Part shown: piece by piece, positions 1 through 9,457 of the stretch | Position numbering within the stretch: position 1 is the stretch's first letter | Layout: each line of letters begins with the position of its first letter | Assembly (NCBI RefSeq): GCF_004216565.1 | Contig: NZ_SGWV01000012.1 | Span: 62,001-126,000 of the forward strand | Length of the DNA: 64,000 nt | Direction of reading: 5' to 3' | Origin: Sphaerotilus mobilis | GTDB lineage: Bacteria > Pseudomonadota > Gammaproteobacteria > Burkholderiales > Burkholderiaceae_C | Translations under genes and position numbers: made by a program | Notes under the pieces: model-generated | What the model saw: the letters and a program-made list of their open reading frames with translations, nothing else | The model's database searches: none | Told to the model about the DNA's origin: nothing

Positions 1-661
1 CCAGACCATCATCGGCGAGGAGGCCATCGCCCAGCTGGAGATGGCCGGCGATGACCCGGACGTGGTCGTCGGCTGCACCGGCGGCGGCTCCAACTTCGCC
101 GGCATTGCCTTTCCCTTCCTCGGCCTGCAGCTGCGCGGTGGCGCGTCGGCCAAGAAGCGCCGCATCGTCGCGGTCGAGCCGGCGGCCTGCCCGAGCCTGA
201 CGCGTGGCAAGTACGCCTATGACTTCGGCGACACCGCCCACCTGACGCCGCTGACCAAGATGCACACGCTGGGCAGCACCTTCACACCGCCCGGCTTCCA
301 TGCGGGCGGGCTGCGCTACCACGGCATGGCGCCGATGGTGTCGCACCTGAAGGAGCTGGGCCTGATCGAGGCGACCGCCTACCACCAGAACGCCTGCTTC
401 GAGGCCGGCGTGACCTTCGCCCGGGCCGAGGGCATCGTGCCGGCGCCGGAGGCCAACCACGCCGTCAAGGGTGCGATCGAGGAGGCCCTGCGCTGCAAGC
501 GCGAAGGCCGCTCGGAGGTCATCTTGTTCAACCTGTGCGGCCACGGCCACTTCGACATGCAGGCCTACAGCGACTACTTCTCCGGCAAGCTGCAGGACCT
601 GAACTACGACGAGTCCGAGCTGGCCATGGCCCTGGCGGGCCTGCCGTCGGTGCCGGCCTGA
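1..661 (+). CDS. trpB: TrpB-like PLP-dependent enzyme (TrpB2 type), 3' part only
   Basis: The gene enters from the left edge; 219 codons are visible in the frame starting at base 2. It resembles tryptophan synthase beta-chain-like proteins of the TrpB2 group, which join indole and serine using pyridoxal phosphate. The phosphate-binding loop GGGSN lies at visible residues 27-31, followed by the PF-rich segment usual in TrpB2. Near the C-terminus is FNLCGHGHFD, where the family has FNLSGHG-like sequence. The last residues are poorly conserved and end at TGA 659-661. That stop directly abuts the stop of the convergent sppA gene, with no base between. TrpB2 is often a second copy apart from trpA, and no trpA is visible here. 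Family assignment is good; substrate in vivo is inferred. Confidence 0.85.
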   Translation, partial: QTIIGEEAIAQLEMAGDDPDVVVGCTGGGSNFAGIAFPFLGLQLRGGASAKKRRIVAVEPAACPSLTRGKYAYDFGDTAHLTPLTKMHTLGSTFTPPGFHAGGLRYHGMAPMVSHLKELGLIEATAYHQNACFEAGVTFARAEGIVPAPEANHAVKGAIEEALRCKREGRSEVILFNLCGHGHFDMQAYSDYFSGKLQDLNYDESELAMALAGLPSVPA

Positions 662-1675
662 TCAGTTCAGGCGCAGCGCATCGAGCTTCATCGCCCGCAC
701 CGCGCCGGCGCCGACCGAGGCGCCGAAGCGCTTGGCCAGTCGCTCGGCGACGTTCTCGTGCGGGGTGTAGTCGATGATGTTCTCGGCCTTGACGATCTCG
801 CGGGCGACATAGTCCAGGTTGCCCAGACCGTCGGCAAGGCCGATCTTCACGGCCTCTTCGCCGTTCCAGAACAGACCGGAGAAGGTGTCTTCGGTCTCCT
901 TGAGCTTGTCGCCGCGGCCCTGGCGGACCACGTCGATGAACTGCTGGTGGATCTGGTCGATCATGGCCTGGGCCAGCGCGCGCTGGCGTTCCGAGGCGGG
1001 CGAGAACGGGTCGAGCATGCCCTTGTTCTCGCCGGCCGTGATCAGGCGGCGCTCGACGCCGAGCTTGTCCATCAGGCCGGTGAAGCCGAAGCCGTCCATC
1101 AGCACACCGATCGAGCCGACGATGGACGCCTTGTCGACATAGATCGCGTCGGCGGCGGCGGCCACGTAGTAGGCGCCGGACGCGCAGCTTTCCTCGACCA
1201 CCACGTAGAGCTGCTTGCCGTGCAGCTTCTTCAGCCGCTGCAGTTCGTCGTGGATGATCCCCGCCTGCACGGGGCTGCCGCCCGGCGAGTTGATGCGGAT
1301 GACGACGGCGCGGGCGCCGACGTCCTCAAAGGCGCTCTTCAGGCCCGACAGCATCACCTCGGCGCTGGCCTCGGTGTCGGCGGCGATCTCGCCGCGCAGT
1401 TCGACCAGGGCGGTGTGCGGACCGCTCGGCGCGCTGGCCGGCGAGCCCTGGCTGACGAAGCCCCAGACCAGCACCGCGAAGGCCGCCAGCCAGCCCAGCC
1501 GGATGACGAGGTTCCAGCGCCGCGTGCTGCGCCGATCCTTCAGGTAGTCCTGGGCGAACTGTTCGATCAGGGCTTCGCTGGCGCTGCGTGCAGGGGCGGC
1601 GGGGGACGGGTTCACCGAACTGGCGGGCGAGGCGCTCGCGCCGCTGTCGGTGGCATCGGGGGTGTCGGGGTACAT
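662..1675 (-). CDS. sppA: S49 family signal peptide peptidase SppA (short form)
   Basis: A 337-residue membrane-anchored serine peptidase of the S49 (SppA, 36-kDa) type, which degrades cleaved signal peptides in the inner membrane. A Ser/Pro/Ala-rich N-terminus leads to one transmembrane segment at about residues 54-76. The S49 domain follows, with the RINSPGGS stretch near 130, the nucleophile motif SCASGAYYVA near 160 and the general-base lysine in GENKGMLDPFSP near 218. The start was set at ATG 1675 because GGAG lies 5 bases upstream. An upstream GTG extension would overlap the Rieske gene and add unrelated sequence. It lies 56 bases downstream of the Rieske gene on the same strand, so the two may be cotranscribed. 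Confidence 0.92.
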   Translation of the reverse strand: MYPDTPDATDSGASASPASSVNPSPAAPARSASEALIEQFAQDYLKDRRSTRRWNLVIRLGWLAAFAVLVWGFVSQGSPASAPSGPHTALVELRGEIAADTEASAEVMLSGLKSAFEDVGARAVVIRINSPGGSPVQAGIIHDELQRLKKLHGKQLYVVVEESCASGAYYVAAAADAIYVDKASIVGSIGVLMDGFGFTGLMDKLGVERRLITAGENKGMLDPFSPASERQRALAQAMIDQIHQQFIDVVRQGRGDKLKETEDTFSGLFWNGEEAVKIGLADGLGNLDYVAREIVKAENIIDYTPHENVAERLAKRFGASVGAGAVRAMKLDALRLN

Positions 1676-1731
1676 CGGGGCTCCGTGCGGCGCGTGCCGC
1701 AGGCAGATCGCGGGACAGGAAACAGGGACGC

Positions 1732-2112
1732 TCAGGCGCCGAAGGCGGGCTTGAGTTCGCCTTGAGGATACCAATACACCTGGCCGTCACGCTCCTCGAC
1801 CCGCAGAGGCTTCAGGCGCTTGCCGACGCAGGGGCCGCCGACACACTGGCCGTTGCGAGGCTCGTAGGCCGCGCCGTGGATCGAGCAGATGATCCAGCGC
1901 TTGTCGTCGTCCAGGAAACGGCCTTCCTGCCAGTCCATCTCGGTGGGCACGTGGGCGCAGCGGTTGAGGTAGCCAACCGGCTGGCCGTCGAAGCGCAACA
2001 CGAAGGCCCGTGCGGGCCGGCCGTATTCGAGCAGGTCGAAGACATGGGCCAGGCCACCGTCCTCCAGGTCGGCGGAGGCGCACAGGGGTTCGGCAGGCAA
2101 GGTGTCGGACAT
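1732..2112 (-). CDS. Rieske [2Fe-2S] domain protein
   Basis: A 126-residue single-domain Rieske ferredoxin-like protein. Both cluster-binding boxes are present: NRCAHVP (Cys-x-His) near residue 50 and ICSIHGAAYEP (Cys-x2-His) near residue 75, about 20 residues apart as usual. There is no signal peptide or transmembrane segment, so it should be a cytoplasmic electron carrier or small Rieske subunit. The partner is not evident. It sits between the HAD phosphatase and sppA, all on the minus strand, an arrangement I recall from other Burkholderiales but cannot check here. The ATG at 2112 is the only sensible start. Its physiological function is unknown. Confidence 0.88.
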   Translation of the reverse strand: MSDTLPAEPLCASADLEDGGLAHVFDLLEYGRPARAFVLRFDGQPVGYLNRCAHVPTEMDWQEGRFLDDDKRWIICSIHGAAYEPRNGQCVGGPCVGKRLKPLRVEERDGQVYWYPQGELKPAFGA

Positions 2113-2151
2113 CGGCGCGATCGGGGCGGGCTGGAAGGTGAAGGCTCGGGC

Positions 2152-2805
2152 TCAGGCGTGGCGCTGCAGCCAGTCGTGCAGTTCCTGCACGCTGTGGGCG
2201 ACCACCAGCGGGTCGTGTGCCTGCAGCTCGGCCGGCTCGTGTGCGCCGTAGGCGACGGCGACGGCGGCGGTGCCGGCGTTCTTTGCCAGCATCAGGTCGT
2301 GGCTGGTGTCGCCGACCATCAACGTGCGCTCGGGCGGCACGTCCAGTTCGGCCATCAGCTCTTGCAGCATCTGCGGATGCGGCTTGGAGCGGGTCTCGTC
2401 GGCCGTGCGGGTGGCGTCGAACCAGCGCCGCAGGTCAGCGCCGTCGAGGGCCTCGTCCAGCCCGCGCCGGCTCTTGCCGGTGGCCACCGCGAGCTGGTGC
2501 TGGCGGCTGCGCAGGCTCTCCAGCAACTCGGGCACGCCCTGGAACAGGGTGATCGCGTGCTGCTCGCGGAAGTAGTGGTGGCGGTAGCGCAGGCCCAGCT
2601 CCGGATAGCGCTCGACGGGCAGGCCGGGCACCGCGCGCTGCAGCGCGTCCTGCAGGCCCAGGCCGATCACGAAGGCGGCCTGCTGGTCGCTCGGCACCTC
2701 GGCGCCCAGGTCTCGGCAGGCGACCTGGATGCTGCGCACGATCAGCGCGGTGGAGTCGAACAGCGTGCCGTCCCAGTCGAAGACGATGAGGTCGTAGCGG
2801 CGCAT
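2152..2805 (-). CDS. HAD-IA family hydrolase, phosphoglycolate phosphatase-like
   Basis: A 217-residue haloacid dehalogenase superfamily phosphatase. Motif I FDWDGTLFDS at residues 8-17 contains the nucleophile Asp and the acid/base Asp. Motif II is VATGKS near 112, motif III is the lysine of SKPHPQ near 145, and motif IV is GDTSHD near 168. A helical cap lies between motifs I and II, as in subfamily IA. The order resembles Gph and PpaX, so phosphoglycolate or pyrophosphate are possible substrates; sequence alone does not decide. The start at ATG 2805 puts motif I at the usual distance from the N-terminus. It leaves 5 bases after the rluC stop, so translation is probably coupled to rluC. Confidence 0.88.
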   Translation of the reverse strand: MRRYDLIVFDWDGTLFDSTALIVRSIQVACRDLGAEVPSDQQAAFVIGLGLQDALQRAVPGLPVERYPELGLRYRHHYFREQHAITLFQGVPELLESLRSRQHQLAVATGKSRRGLDEALDGADLRRWFDATRTADETRSKPHPQMLQELMAELDVPPERTLMVGDTSHDLMLAKNAGTAAVAVAYGAHEPAELQAHDPLVVAHSVQELHDWLQRHA

Positions 2806-2810
2806 GGCGG

Positions 2811-3986
2811 TCAGGTCGTGGGGGCTGAAGGAGGCGTCGCGAGACGGGTGATCAGTGTCGCGCACTCCTCGGGCAGCGGCGCGGCCAGTTCGATGCGCGC
2901 CCCGCTGGCCGGATGGTCGAAGGCCAAGCGGCGGGCGTGCAGGAACATGCGGCCGAAACGCAGGCCGGGCAGGGCCTCGCCGCGCGCCATCGCCCGGTTG
3001 ACGGCGAAATCGCCGTACTTGTCGTCGCCCACGATGGGGTGGCCGGCCTGCTGCAGGTGGACGCGGATCTGGTGGGTGCGGCCGGTCTTGATCGTCACGT
3101 CCAGCAGCGTGTAGCCGCCGCCCCGCTGCACCACACGAACCAGCGAGATCGAGCGCCGGCCGTCCGGGTGGTCTGCGGCGACGGCATGCACGCGGCGTTC
3201 GCCCTCGGCGTCGAGCGTCTTGTGCAGCGCGACATCGATCACCTTGAGCGACTCGGGCCAGTCGCCGATCACCAGCGCGGCATAGGTCTTGCCGGTGTCG
3301 CGCTGGCGGAACTGGTCCTGCAGGGCGGTCAGCGCGCTGCGCTTCTTGGCCACCAGCAGGATGCCGGACGTCTCCTTGTCCAGCCGGTGCACGAGTTCGA
3401 GGAACTTCGCCGTCGGACGGGCCCGGCGCAGTTGTTCGATCACACCGAAGCTGACGCCCGACCCGCCGTGCACGGCGACGCCGGCCGGCTTGGCGATCGC
3501 CAGCAGGTGCTCGTCCTCGAACAGGATGGGGAACTCGCGCGGCGGGACGCGGCTGGCGGCCTCAGCGGCGACCGCCGGATCGGCCAAGCGCAGCGGCGGC
3601 ACGCGCACCACGTCGCCGCTGGCGACACGGGTGTCAGCGCTGGCGCGACCCTTGTTCACGCGCACCTCGCCGCTGCGGATGATCCGGTAGACCAGCGTCT
3701 TGGGCGCGCCCTTGAGCTCGCGCATCAGGTAGTTGTCCAGCCGCTGGCCCTCGCCAGCCTCGTCGACGACGAACTGGCGCACCTGGGCGGTGGCCGCCGT
3801 CGGTGTCGCCACCGGGGCCGGTCGAGCGGCCACCTTCGTCGGCTGGGTTGCCGTCGACGTGGTGCCCAGCGTTTTCCGTGCGGTTCGTGAACCACCGGAA
3901 CGCGGGGACTTGGCCCCTATAATCCTCTGCACCACGTTCGCGTTGTAAGTGTTTGATTTGTCTGAGTTTAGCGGTGCGCATCGCAT
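2811..3986 (-). CDS. rluC: 23S rRNA pseudouridine synthase, RluC type
   Basis: A RluA-family pseudouridine synthase that modifies 23S rRNA. It has an S4 RNA-binding domain (GQRLDNYLMRELKG onward) and then the catalytic domain with HRLDKETSG, whose Asp is the catalytic residue. A GRTHQIRVH box lies toward the C-terminus. The family usually starts only a few residues before the S4 domain, whereas here about 65 poorly conserved, Ala/Thr-rich residues precede it if ATG 3986 is used. The true start is therefore uncertain and may be a GTG nearer 3770-3830. A perfect TATAAT on the opposite strand at 3918-3923 falls inside this doubtful N-terminus. The gene is divergent from rne, as in many proteobacteria. 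Confidence 0.9.
   Translation of the reverse strand: MRCAPLNSDKSNTYNANVVQRIIGAKSPRSGGSRTARKTLGTTSTATQPTKVAARPAPVATPTAATAQVRQFVVDEAGEGQRLDNYLMRELKGAPKTLVYRIIRSGEVRVNKGRASADTRVASGDVVRVPPLRLADPAVAAEAASRVPPREFPILFEDEHLLAIAKPAGVAVHGGSGVSFGVIEQLRRARPTAKFLELVHRLDKETSGILLVAKKRSALTALQDQFRQRDTGKTYAALVIGDWPESLKVIDVALHKTLDAEGERRVHAVAADHPDGRRSISLVRVVQRGGGYTLLDVTIKTGRTHQIRVHLQQAGHPIVGDDKYGDFAVNRAMARGEALPGLRFGRMFLHARRLAFDHPASGARIELAAPLPEECATLITRLATPPSAPTT
3918..3923 (+). promoter_or_regulatory. TATAAT -10 element, possible rne promoter
   Basis: A consensus TATAAT facing rne. No good -35 hexamer is found 16-18 bases upstream. If used, the rne leader would be about 800 nt. RNase E of E. coli has a long autoregulatory leader, which makes a long 5' UTR plausible. 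It may equally be a chance match. Confidence 0.25.
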
Positions 3987-4741
3987 CGCAGACCGACGGC
4001 CTCCGGCCAGCGCCGCTTGAAGAGCGGCAAGCCGGACCGGCCTGCCCGAAGAGGACACCTGCAGCGTGGCGAGGGATGGCGCATCGGATCGGCCCCTCCG
4101 TTCGAGACCGGTCCGGTGCACCGACAACGATGATGCAGCGCGCCGCTGCGGCCCTGGTTCCGTCTCCCAAGGTGAGCCGGTGGAGGGCAGGGCGACGCGC
4201 CAGGGACCTCGCGGTCAGATCCCCCAAGTCAAGGTTTTTCAAGCCGCAGCCCTCGGGCTGGCGGGATGTCCCGGAAGTGCTGGGACGCCCGACAGCACCG
4301 GTCGCTGCGGTGAGCAGGTCGACACTCTAGCCGCCGAAGATGGCCGCCACCCCTCCAACCCCCCACGCAACCGACCCCCGCGCCCCGCGCGCCGGCCGCG
4401 TTGCTGCCCGGACCCTGCCGACTCGGCACGGCCCGGGCGATGGCTGTCTGCCGCGCCACGCGCGCGGCACGGCGGTCGGGCTGGAGGTGGGTGACACCAT
4501 GGTGGCCGGAGCGCTCGACGGCGCGCCAACGCTGCGCGGCTGAGGCTTCCGGCCTCGATCGGTTGCCGGCACCTGCCGGTGTCCGGCCACGCAGTCCAGG
4601 GCGATTCCTTCTCGGTCGGACTGCGACGTTCTCGTGCATCGCGACGTGGCCGCAACTGCACCTCCCCGGGTGCGGATGTGGCAGTTCGATGGATGCTGTG
4701 CCGCCCACTCCCCTGGCGGCGCAGGCACGAGAGGAGTACGC
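3987..4741. other. Long intergenic region between rluC and rne
   Basis: About 755 bases between divergent rluC and rne. I find no reading frame with family features and no clear -35/-10 pair. The right half (about 4330-4400) is C-rich on the plus strand. The last bases carry a strong Shine-Dalgarno (AGAGGAG at about 4730) for rne. I take most of it to be the rne 5' untranslated leader, by analogy with the autoregulated leader of E. coli rne. Confidence 0.5.
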
Positions 4742-7700
4742 ATGAAACGCATGCTGATCAATGCCACGCAGCCCGAAGAGCGGCGTCTGGCGATCGTCGA
4801 CGGCCAGAAACTGCTCGATTTCGAGACCGAGATCGAGGGCCGCGAACAGCGCAAGGGCAACATCTACAAGGCCGTCGTGACACGCGTCGAGCCTTCGCTC
4901 GAAGCCTGTTTTGTCGACTACGGCGAAGACCGCCACGGCTTCCTGCCGTTCAAGGAAATCGCCCGCACCTACTTCAAGGAAGGCGTCGCCGTGCGTGACG
5001 CCAAGATCCAGGACGTGATCGCCAACGGCCAGGAGCTGCTGGTCCAGGTCGAGAAGGAAGAGCGTGGCAACAAGGGCGCCGCCCTGACGACCTTCGTCAG
5101 CCTGGCCGGCCGCTATCTGGTCCTGATGCCCAACAACCCGCGCGGCGGTGGCGTCTCTCGCCGCATCGAGGGCGAGGACCGCGAGGAGCTCAAGGAGAAC
5201 CTCGAGCAGCTCGAATACCCCAAGGGCATGAGCCTCATCGCGCGCACCGCCGGCATCGGCCGCAGCGCCGAAGAGCTGCAGTGGGACCTGAACTACATGC
5301 TCAAGCTCTGGACCGCCATCGACGAGGCGTCCCGGGGCGGCAAGGGCGCCTACCTGATCTACCAGGAGTCGTCGCTCGTGATCCGCGCGATCCGCGACTA
5401 CTTCACCGCCGACATCGGCGAGATCCTGATCGACACGGACGACATCTACGAGCAGGCCAAGCAGTTCATGCTGCACGTCATGCCCGAGACCGCGAACCGC
5501 GTGAAGCGCTACCGCGACGACGCGCCGCTGTTCAGCCGCTTCCAGATCGAGCACCAGATCGAGACAGCCTTCTCGCGCACGGTTCACCTGCCCTCGGGCG
5601 GCGCGATCGTGATCGACCACACCGAGGCGCTGGTCGCCGTGGACGTCAACTCGGCCCGCGCCACCCGTGGTGGTGACATCGAGGAGACCGCCACCCGCAC
5701 CAACCTCGAAGCCGCCGACGAGATCGCCCGGCAGTGCCGCCTGCGTGACCTGGGCGGCCTCATCGTGGTCGACTTCATCGACATGGAGGAAAGCAAGAAC
5801 CGCCGCGATGTCGAACAGCGCCTGCGCGACGCGCTGCGCACCGACCGTGCCCGTGTGCAGTTCAGCTCGATCAGCAAGTTCGGCCTGCTGGAGCTGAGCC
5901 GCCAGCGCTTGCGCCCGGCGCTCAGCGAGGGCAATCACATCACCTGCCCGCGCTGCAACGGCACCGGCCACATCCGCGACACCGAATCGTCGGCGCTGCA
6001 GATCCTGCGCATCATCCAGGAAGAGGCAATGAAGGAAGGCACGGCCGCCGTGCACGTGCAGGTGCCCGTGGAGGTCACCAGCTTCCTGCTCAACGAGAAG
6101 CGCACGGAGATCACCAAGATCGAGCTCAAGCAGCGCACCACCGTGCTGCTGGTGCCCAACCGTCACCTCGAGACGCCGAACTACAAGCTCGAGCGCCTGC
6201 GCCACGACGATCCGCGCCTGGAGAACCTGCAGGCCAGCTACACGATGATCGAGGAGCCGGAGGAGGAAGTCGGCATCACCCGTCGTCGCGATGCCGGCGA
6301 GCGTGGCAAGGCCAAGCAGGAGCCGCTGATCAAGGGCGTGCTGCCCGACCAGCCGGCGCCGATCGCGCCGCCCAAGCCCGAGCCGGCGCCTGCGCCGGTC
6401 GTGGCCGCGCCCGTGCCGGTCGCTGCACCCGCGCCGGTCGCCGCAGCGGCCGCCGGTGGCGGCTTCTTCGGCTTCATCCGCAAGCTGTTCGGCGGCACGC
6501 CGGCAGCAGCACCGGCGCCCGTCGCTGCGCCGGCAGTGGCCGAGCCCGGCACCGCCGGCAAGGATGGCGCCAAGGACGGCAAGGACGCCCGTGGCGAACG
6601 TGGCGGTGACCGTGGCCGGGGCGGCCAGCAGGGCGGCCGTGGCGGCGAGCGCCGTCGTGGCGAACGTGGCGGAGAGCGCGGCGGCGAGCGCAACGAACGG
6701 GGCGATCGCCCGGAACGTGGTGAACGCGCCGGTGCGGACGCCGCCAAGGCCGAGGGCCGCGAGGGGGGGCGTCGCGGTGATCGTGGCGAACGTGGCGATG
6801 CCCGTGGTGGTGATCGTGGCGGCGAGCGCGTCGAACGCGCCGATCGTGGCCAGGAACGCCAGGGCGAACGGGGCGAGCGCCGTGAGCGTGGCGACCGTGG
6901 CGACCGTGGCGAGAACCGCGCTCCGCGCGCCGAACTGAACGTCAACGCCGCACCGACCGACCCGCTGAGCGCCGATCTGTCGGCCCAGGCGCTGGTCGAC
7001 GCCGGCGCTGCGCCGGTGGCCGGCGAGACGGTCGAGCAGGGCAACGAGCGGCGTCGCCGCCGGGGTCGTGGGGGTCGTCGTGACCGCGAGGAAGGCGCAG
7101 AAGGCAGCGCGGGCAATGACAACGGCGACACCCAGCCGTCGGTCGATGCGGGCGAAGCCGGTGTCGTCGAGGCGGGTGCCGAGGCATCCAGCCCGGCGGT
7201 CGATGGCGACGGTGGCGAAGGCAACCGTGACGGCCGTCGCCGTCGCCGTGGCCGCGGACGCAACCGTGAGGCGGGCGAGGCGGGCGAAAACGGCGAGCTG
7301 AATGCCGAAGCCGGCGTCGAGACGCTTGCCGAGTCGAACGAGGCAGCCGCCGACGTCGCCGCAGCACCGGCCGCCCAGCCGGTGGTCGAGACCGGCACCG
7401 AGACGGTTACCGCGCCCGTTACCGCGCCCGTTACCGAGACCGTGTACGTCTCCGCCCCGCCGCCGGTCGCTGCACCGGTGCCGGCGCCGCGGGCGATCGT
7501 GGCCGAGCCGGTCGCACCGGTGGCCGCCGTCGCCGTGGCCCAGCCCTTCGAGCTGCCGATCGACACGCTGGCCAGCCTGGCCCGTGACGCCGGCCTGGAG
7601 TGGATCAACAGCGACGCCGACAAGGTCCGCTCGGTCCAGGACGCGATCGCCCGCGAGCCCAAGCCGGTGCACGTGCCGCGCGAGATCAAGCCGGTGGTGC

Positions 7701-7777
7701 TGCAGGACGACGGCCCGCTGATCCTGGTCGAGACCCGCCGAGACCTCGCTGGCGTCAAGCTGCCGTTCGAGGCCTGA
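4742..7777 (+). CDS. rne: Ribonuclease E
   Basis: A 1011-residue RNase E, the endoribonuclease that starts mRNA decay and organises the degradosome. The N-terminus [18 protein letters not shown] is typical. An S1 domain covers about residues 35-120. The DNase I-like catalytic part contains AVDVNS and VVDFIDM, which carry the two metal-binding aspartates. The zinc-link CPRCNGTG is near residue 405. After residue about 540 comes an Ala/Pro linker (residues 545-610). Two Arg/Gly/Glu-rich blocks follow at about 610-730 and 770-850, with many RGE, RGDR and RRRRGRG repeats. A conserved C-terminal tail ends the protein. The start is fixed by AGAGGAG 5 bases before ATG 4742. The catalytic half is certain; partners of the tail are inferred. 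Confidence 0.98.
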   Translation: MKRMLINATQPEERRLAIVDGQKLLDFETEIEGREQRKGNIYKAVVTRVEPSLEACFVDYGEDRHGFLPFKEIARTYFKEGVAVRDAKIQDVIANGQELLVQVEKEERGNKGAALTTFVSLAGRYLVLMPNNPRGGGVSRRIEGEDREELKENLEQLEYPKGMSLIARTAGIGRSAEELQWDLNYMLKLWTAIDEASRGGKGAYLIYQESSLVIRAIRDYFTADIGEILIDTDDIYEQAKQFMLHVMPETANRVKRYRDDAPLFSRFQIEHQIETAFSRTVHLPSGGAIVIDHTEALVAVDVNSARATRGGDIEETATRTNLEAADEIARQCRLRDLGGLIVVDFIDMEESKNRRDVEQRLRDALRTDRARVQFSSISKFGLLELSRQRLRPALSEGNHITCPRCNGTGHIRDTESSALQILRIIQEEAMKEGTAAVHVQVPVEVTSFLLNEKRTEITKIELKQRTTVLLVPNRHLETPNYKLERLRHDDPRLENLQASYTMIEEPEEEVGITRRRDAGERGKAKQEPLIKGVLPDQPAPIAPPKPEPAPAPVVAAPVPVAAPAPVAAAAAGGGFFGFIRKLFGGTPAAAPAPVAAPAVAEPGTAGKDGAKDGKDARGERGGDRGRGGQQGGRGGERRRGERGGERGGERNERGDRPERGERAGADAAKAEGREGGRRGDRGERGDARGGDRGGERVERADRGQERQGERGERRERGDRGDRGENRAPRAELNVNAAPTDPLSADLSAQALVDAGAAPVAGETVEQGNERRRRRGRGGRRDREEGAEGSAGNDNGDTQPSVDAGEAGVVEAGAEASSPAVDGDGGEGNRDGRRRRRGRGRNREAGEAGENGELNAEAGVETLAESNEAAADVAAAPAAQPVVETGTETVTAPVTAPVTETVYVSAPPPVAAPVPAPRAIVAEPVAPVAAVAVAQPFELPIDTLASLARDAGLEWINSDADKVRSVQDAIAREPKPVHVPREIKPVVLQDDGPLILVETRRDLAGVKLPFEA

Positions 7778-7824
7778 TCCTTGCGGCCGGGCGGTTCAGA
7801 CGGCCCGGTCTGCGATGCAAGAAA

Positions 7825-7857
7825 AACGCGCCGCGCGGGTGACCGCTGCGGCGCGTT
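7825..7857 (-). terminator. Rho-independent terminator after nagZ
   Basis: Perfect 10-bp inverted repeat AACGCGCCGC / GCGGCGCGTT around a 13-base loop. On the minus strand it is followed by a run of five T, so it fits the end of the rnc-to-nagZ run. It may also stop rne transcripts from the other side, with a weaker tail. Confidence 0.8.
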
Positions 7858-7876
7858 GTCGTTGGGGGGCGGGCGT

Positions 7877-9001
7877 TCAGTCGCGGGTGTCGGCGGCCAG
7901 CTGGGCGACCCGCTCCAGCGCACGCTGGTAGTCGCCGTCGTGCATCAGCTCGTCCCAGGGCAGTGGCGCGGTCTGCGGCAGCAGGCGCTGGCGGCGGTCC
8001 TCGCTGTCCGGGTCGGGCTGCCACAGACCGTCGTCCTCGGCCTCGTCCAGGGCGTCAAGCAAGGCGTCGAGCGTGCGGCCCCCGTCCACGTTGGACTGGT
8101 TGCAGACGAGGGCCAGGTCGCAGCCGGCCTGCAGCGCCTGCATCACCGCTTCGGGCATCGTCAGCTCGCCGTCCGGGCCGCTGCCGCGCAGGCCGGGCAC
8201 CCGGCGAGCCGCGGCCATGCCGAGGTCGTCGCTGAAGACGGCTCCCGCAAAGCCGAGGCGGTCGCGCAGCACGTCTTCCAGCCAGACGCTGGAGAAGCCC
8301 GCCGGTCGCGTGTCGACCTGCGGGTAGATGACGTGCGCGGGCATCACCGCGCGCAGGCAGGTGCTCAGTTGGGCATAGGGCAGGGCGTCGTCGGCCAGGA
8401 TGGCATCGAGGCTGCGTTCGTCGGTGGCGCTGGCCACATGGGTGTCGGCGCGGGCCCAGCCGTGGCCGGGGAAGTGCTTGCCGCAGTTGGCCATGCCGGT
8501 CTGTAAGAGGCCCAGCGCCAGGCTGCGGGCCAGCACGGTGACCATGCGCGCGTCGCGGCCGAAGGCGCGGCTGCCGATCACGTCGCTGCGGCCGTGGTCC
8601 AGGTCGAGCACGGGAGTGAAGCTCAGGTCGACGCCGCAAGCGCGCAGCTCGGCGCCGAGCACATGGCCGATCGCGGTGGCGGCCTCCATCGCCTGCAACG
8701 CGCCCGTGCCGGGCGGGCCGCCGTCGTCGCGCAGCCAGCGCTGGCCAAGCGCGCGCATGGCCGGCAGGGGCGTGTAGCCGTCTTCGCGGAAGCGCTGGAC
8801 CCGGCCGCCTTCGTGGTCGACGCCGACCAGCAGGTCGGGCCGCAGGTCCTTCATCTCGGCGATGGTGCGGGTCAGCGCGGCCCGGCCGGACCAGTTGCGG
8901 CCAAACAGGATCACCCCGCCAACCCGCGGGTGGATCAGGCGGCGGCGGTCCTTGTCGTCCAGCGTGGAGCCGGCGATGTCGATGATCAGCGGTGCGTGCA
9001 T
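7877..9001 (-). CDS. nagZ: Beta-N-acetylhexosaminidase NagZ (GH3)
   Basis: A 374-residue cytoplasmic glycoside hydrolase family 3 enzyme that removes GlcNAc from muropeptides during peptidoglycan recycling. Seen are VGVDHEGGRVQRF near residue 70, the NagZ hallmark GKHFPGHG near 180 (its His belongs to the His/Asp acid-base dyad), and FSDDLGM near 260 with the nucleophile Asp. There is no signal peptide, as expected. The ATG at 9001 was preferred over an upstream codon because GAGGA stands 4 bases before it. It is the last gene of a minus-strand run starting at rnc and is followed by a strong terminator. Confidence 0.96.
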   Translation of the reverse strand: MHAPLIIDIAGSTLDDKDRRRLIHPRVGGVILFGRNWSGRAALTRTIAEMKDLRPDLLVGVDHEGGRVQRFREDGYTPLPAMRALGQRWLRDDGGPPGTGALQAMEAATAIGHVLGAELRACGVDLSFTPVLDLDHGRSDVIGSRAFGRDARMVTVLARSLALGLLQTGMANCGKHFPGHGWARADTHVASATDERSLDAILADDALPYAQLSTCLRAVMPAHVIYPQVDTRPAGFSSVWLEDVLRDRLGFAGAVFSDDLGMAAARRVPGLRGSGPDGELTMPEAVMQALQAGCDLALVCNQSNVDGGRTLDALLDALDEAEDDGLWQPDPDSEDRRQRLLPQTAPLPWDELMHDGDYQRALERVAQLAADTRD

Positions 9002-9029
9002 GGGTCCTCGTTGCAATGCGGCATGAGAC

Positions 9030-9449
9030 TCAATCGGGGATGCGTTCGACCACGACGAAGCTCACGGCGTAGTCGGTCTCGTCGGTCAGCGTCACATGGG
9101 CCTGCAAGCGGCGTTGCGCGAACCACTCGGCCAGGTCGCCGTGGAGGTGGATGCGCGGCTGGCCGGAGGGGTCGTTCAGCGTCTCGCAGCTGCGCCACTG
9201 CATCGGATGGTGCAGGCCCAGTCCGATGGCCTTGGAGAACGCTTCCTTGACGCTGAAACGCGTCGCCAGGTAGGACAGGCCCCGTGCTTCGACCCGGGCG
9301 CGGCGGGCGCGCCAGACCTGCAGCTCGCGCGGGCCCAGCACACGTTCGGCGAAGCGGTCGCCGCGCCGGCCCAGCGTGGCGGCGATCCGGCGGATGTCGC
9401 AGATGTCGGTGCCGATGCCGTAGATGCCGGCCGAGAACGCGCCGCCCAC
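9030..9449 (-). CDS. acpS: Holo-[acyl-carrier-protein] synthase AcpS
   Basis: A 139-residue phosphopantetheinyl transferase that moves 4'-phosphopantetheine from CoA to apo-ACP. The N-terminal metal-site motif GIGTDICDI is at residues 11-19, and [13 protein letters not shown] near 65-78 holds the second metal ligand, Glu. The start is a GTG at 9449 with GAGG a few bases upstream, eight bases after the pdxJ stop. Its substrate acpP is encoded 13 kb away in the fab cluster. The pairing pdxJ-acpS is a conserved proteobacterial arrangement. Confidence 0.95.
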   Translation of the reverse strand: MGGAFSAGIYGIGTDICDIRRIAATLGRRGDRFAERVLGPRELQVWRARRARVEARGLSYLATRFSVKEAFSKAIGLGLHHPMQWRSCETLNDPSGQPRIHLHGDLAEWFAQRRLQAHVTLTDETDYAVSFVVVERIPD

Positions 9450-9457
9450 GTCGTGCC

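Noticed and set aside
758-1765. Long open frame opposite sppA
   Set aside because: It is the antisense of a clear S49 peptidase with no homology-like features; high GC produces such shadows throughout the window.
4229-7672. 1147-codon open frame opposite rne
   Set aside because: Low-complexity His/Gly/Val-rich antisense of RNase E, no ribosome site and no domain; an effect of GC-rich codon structure.
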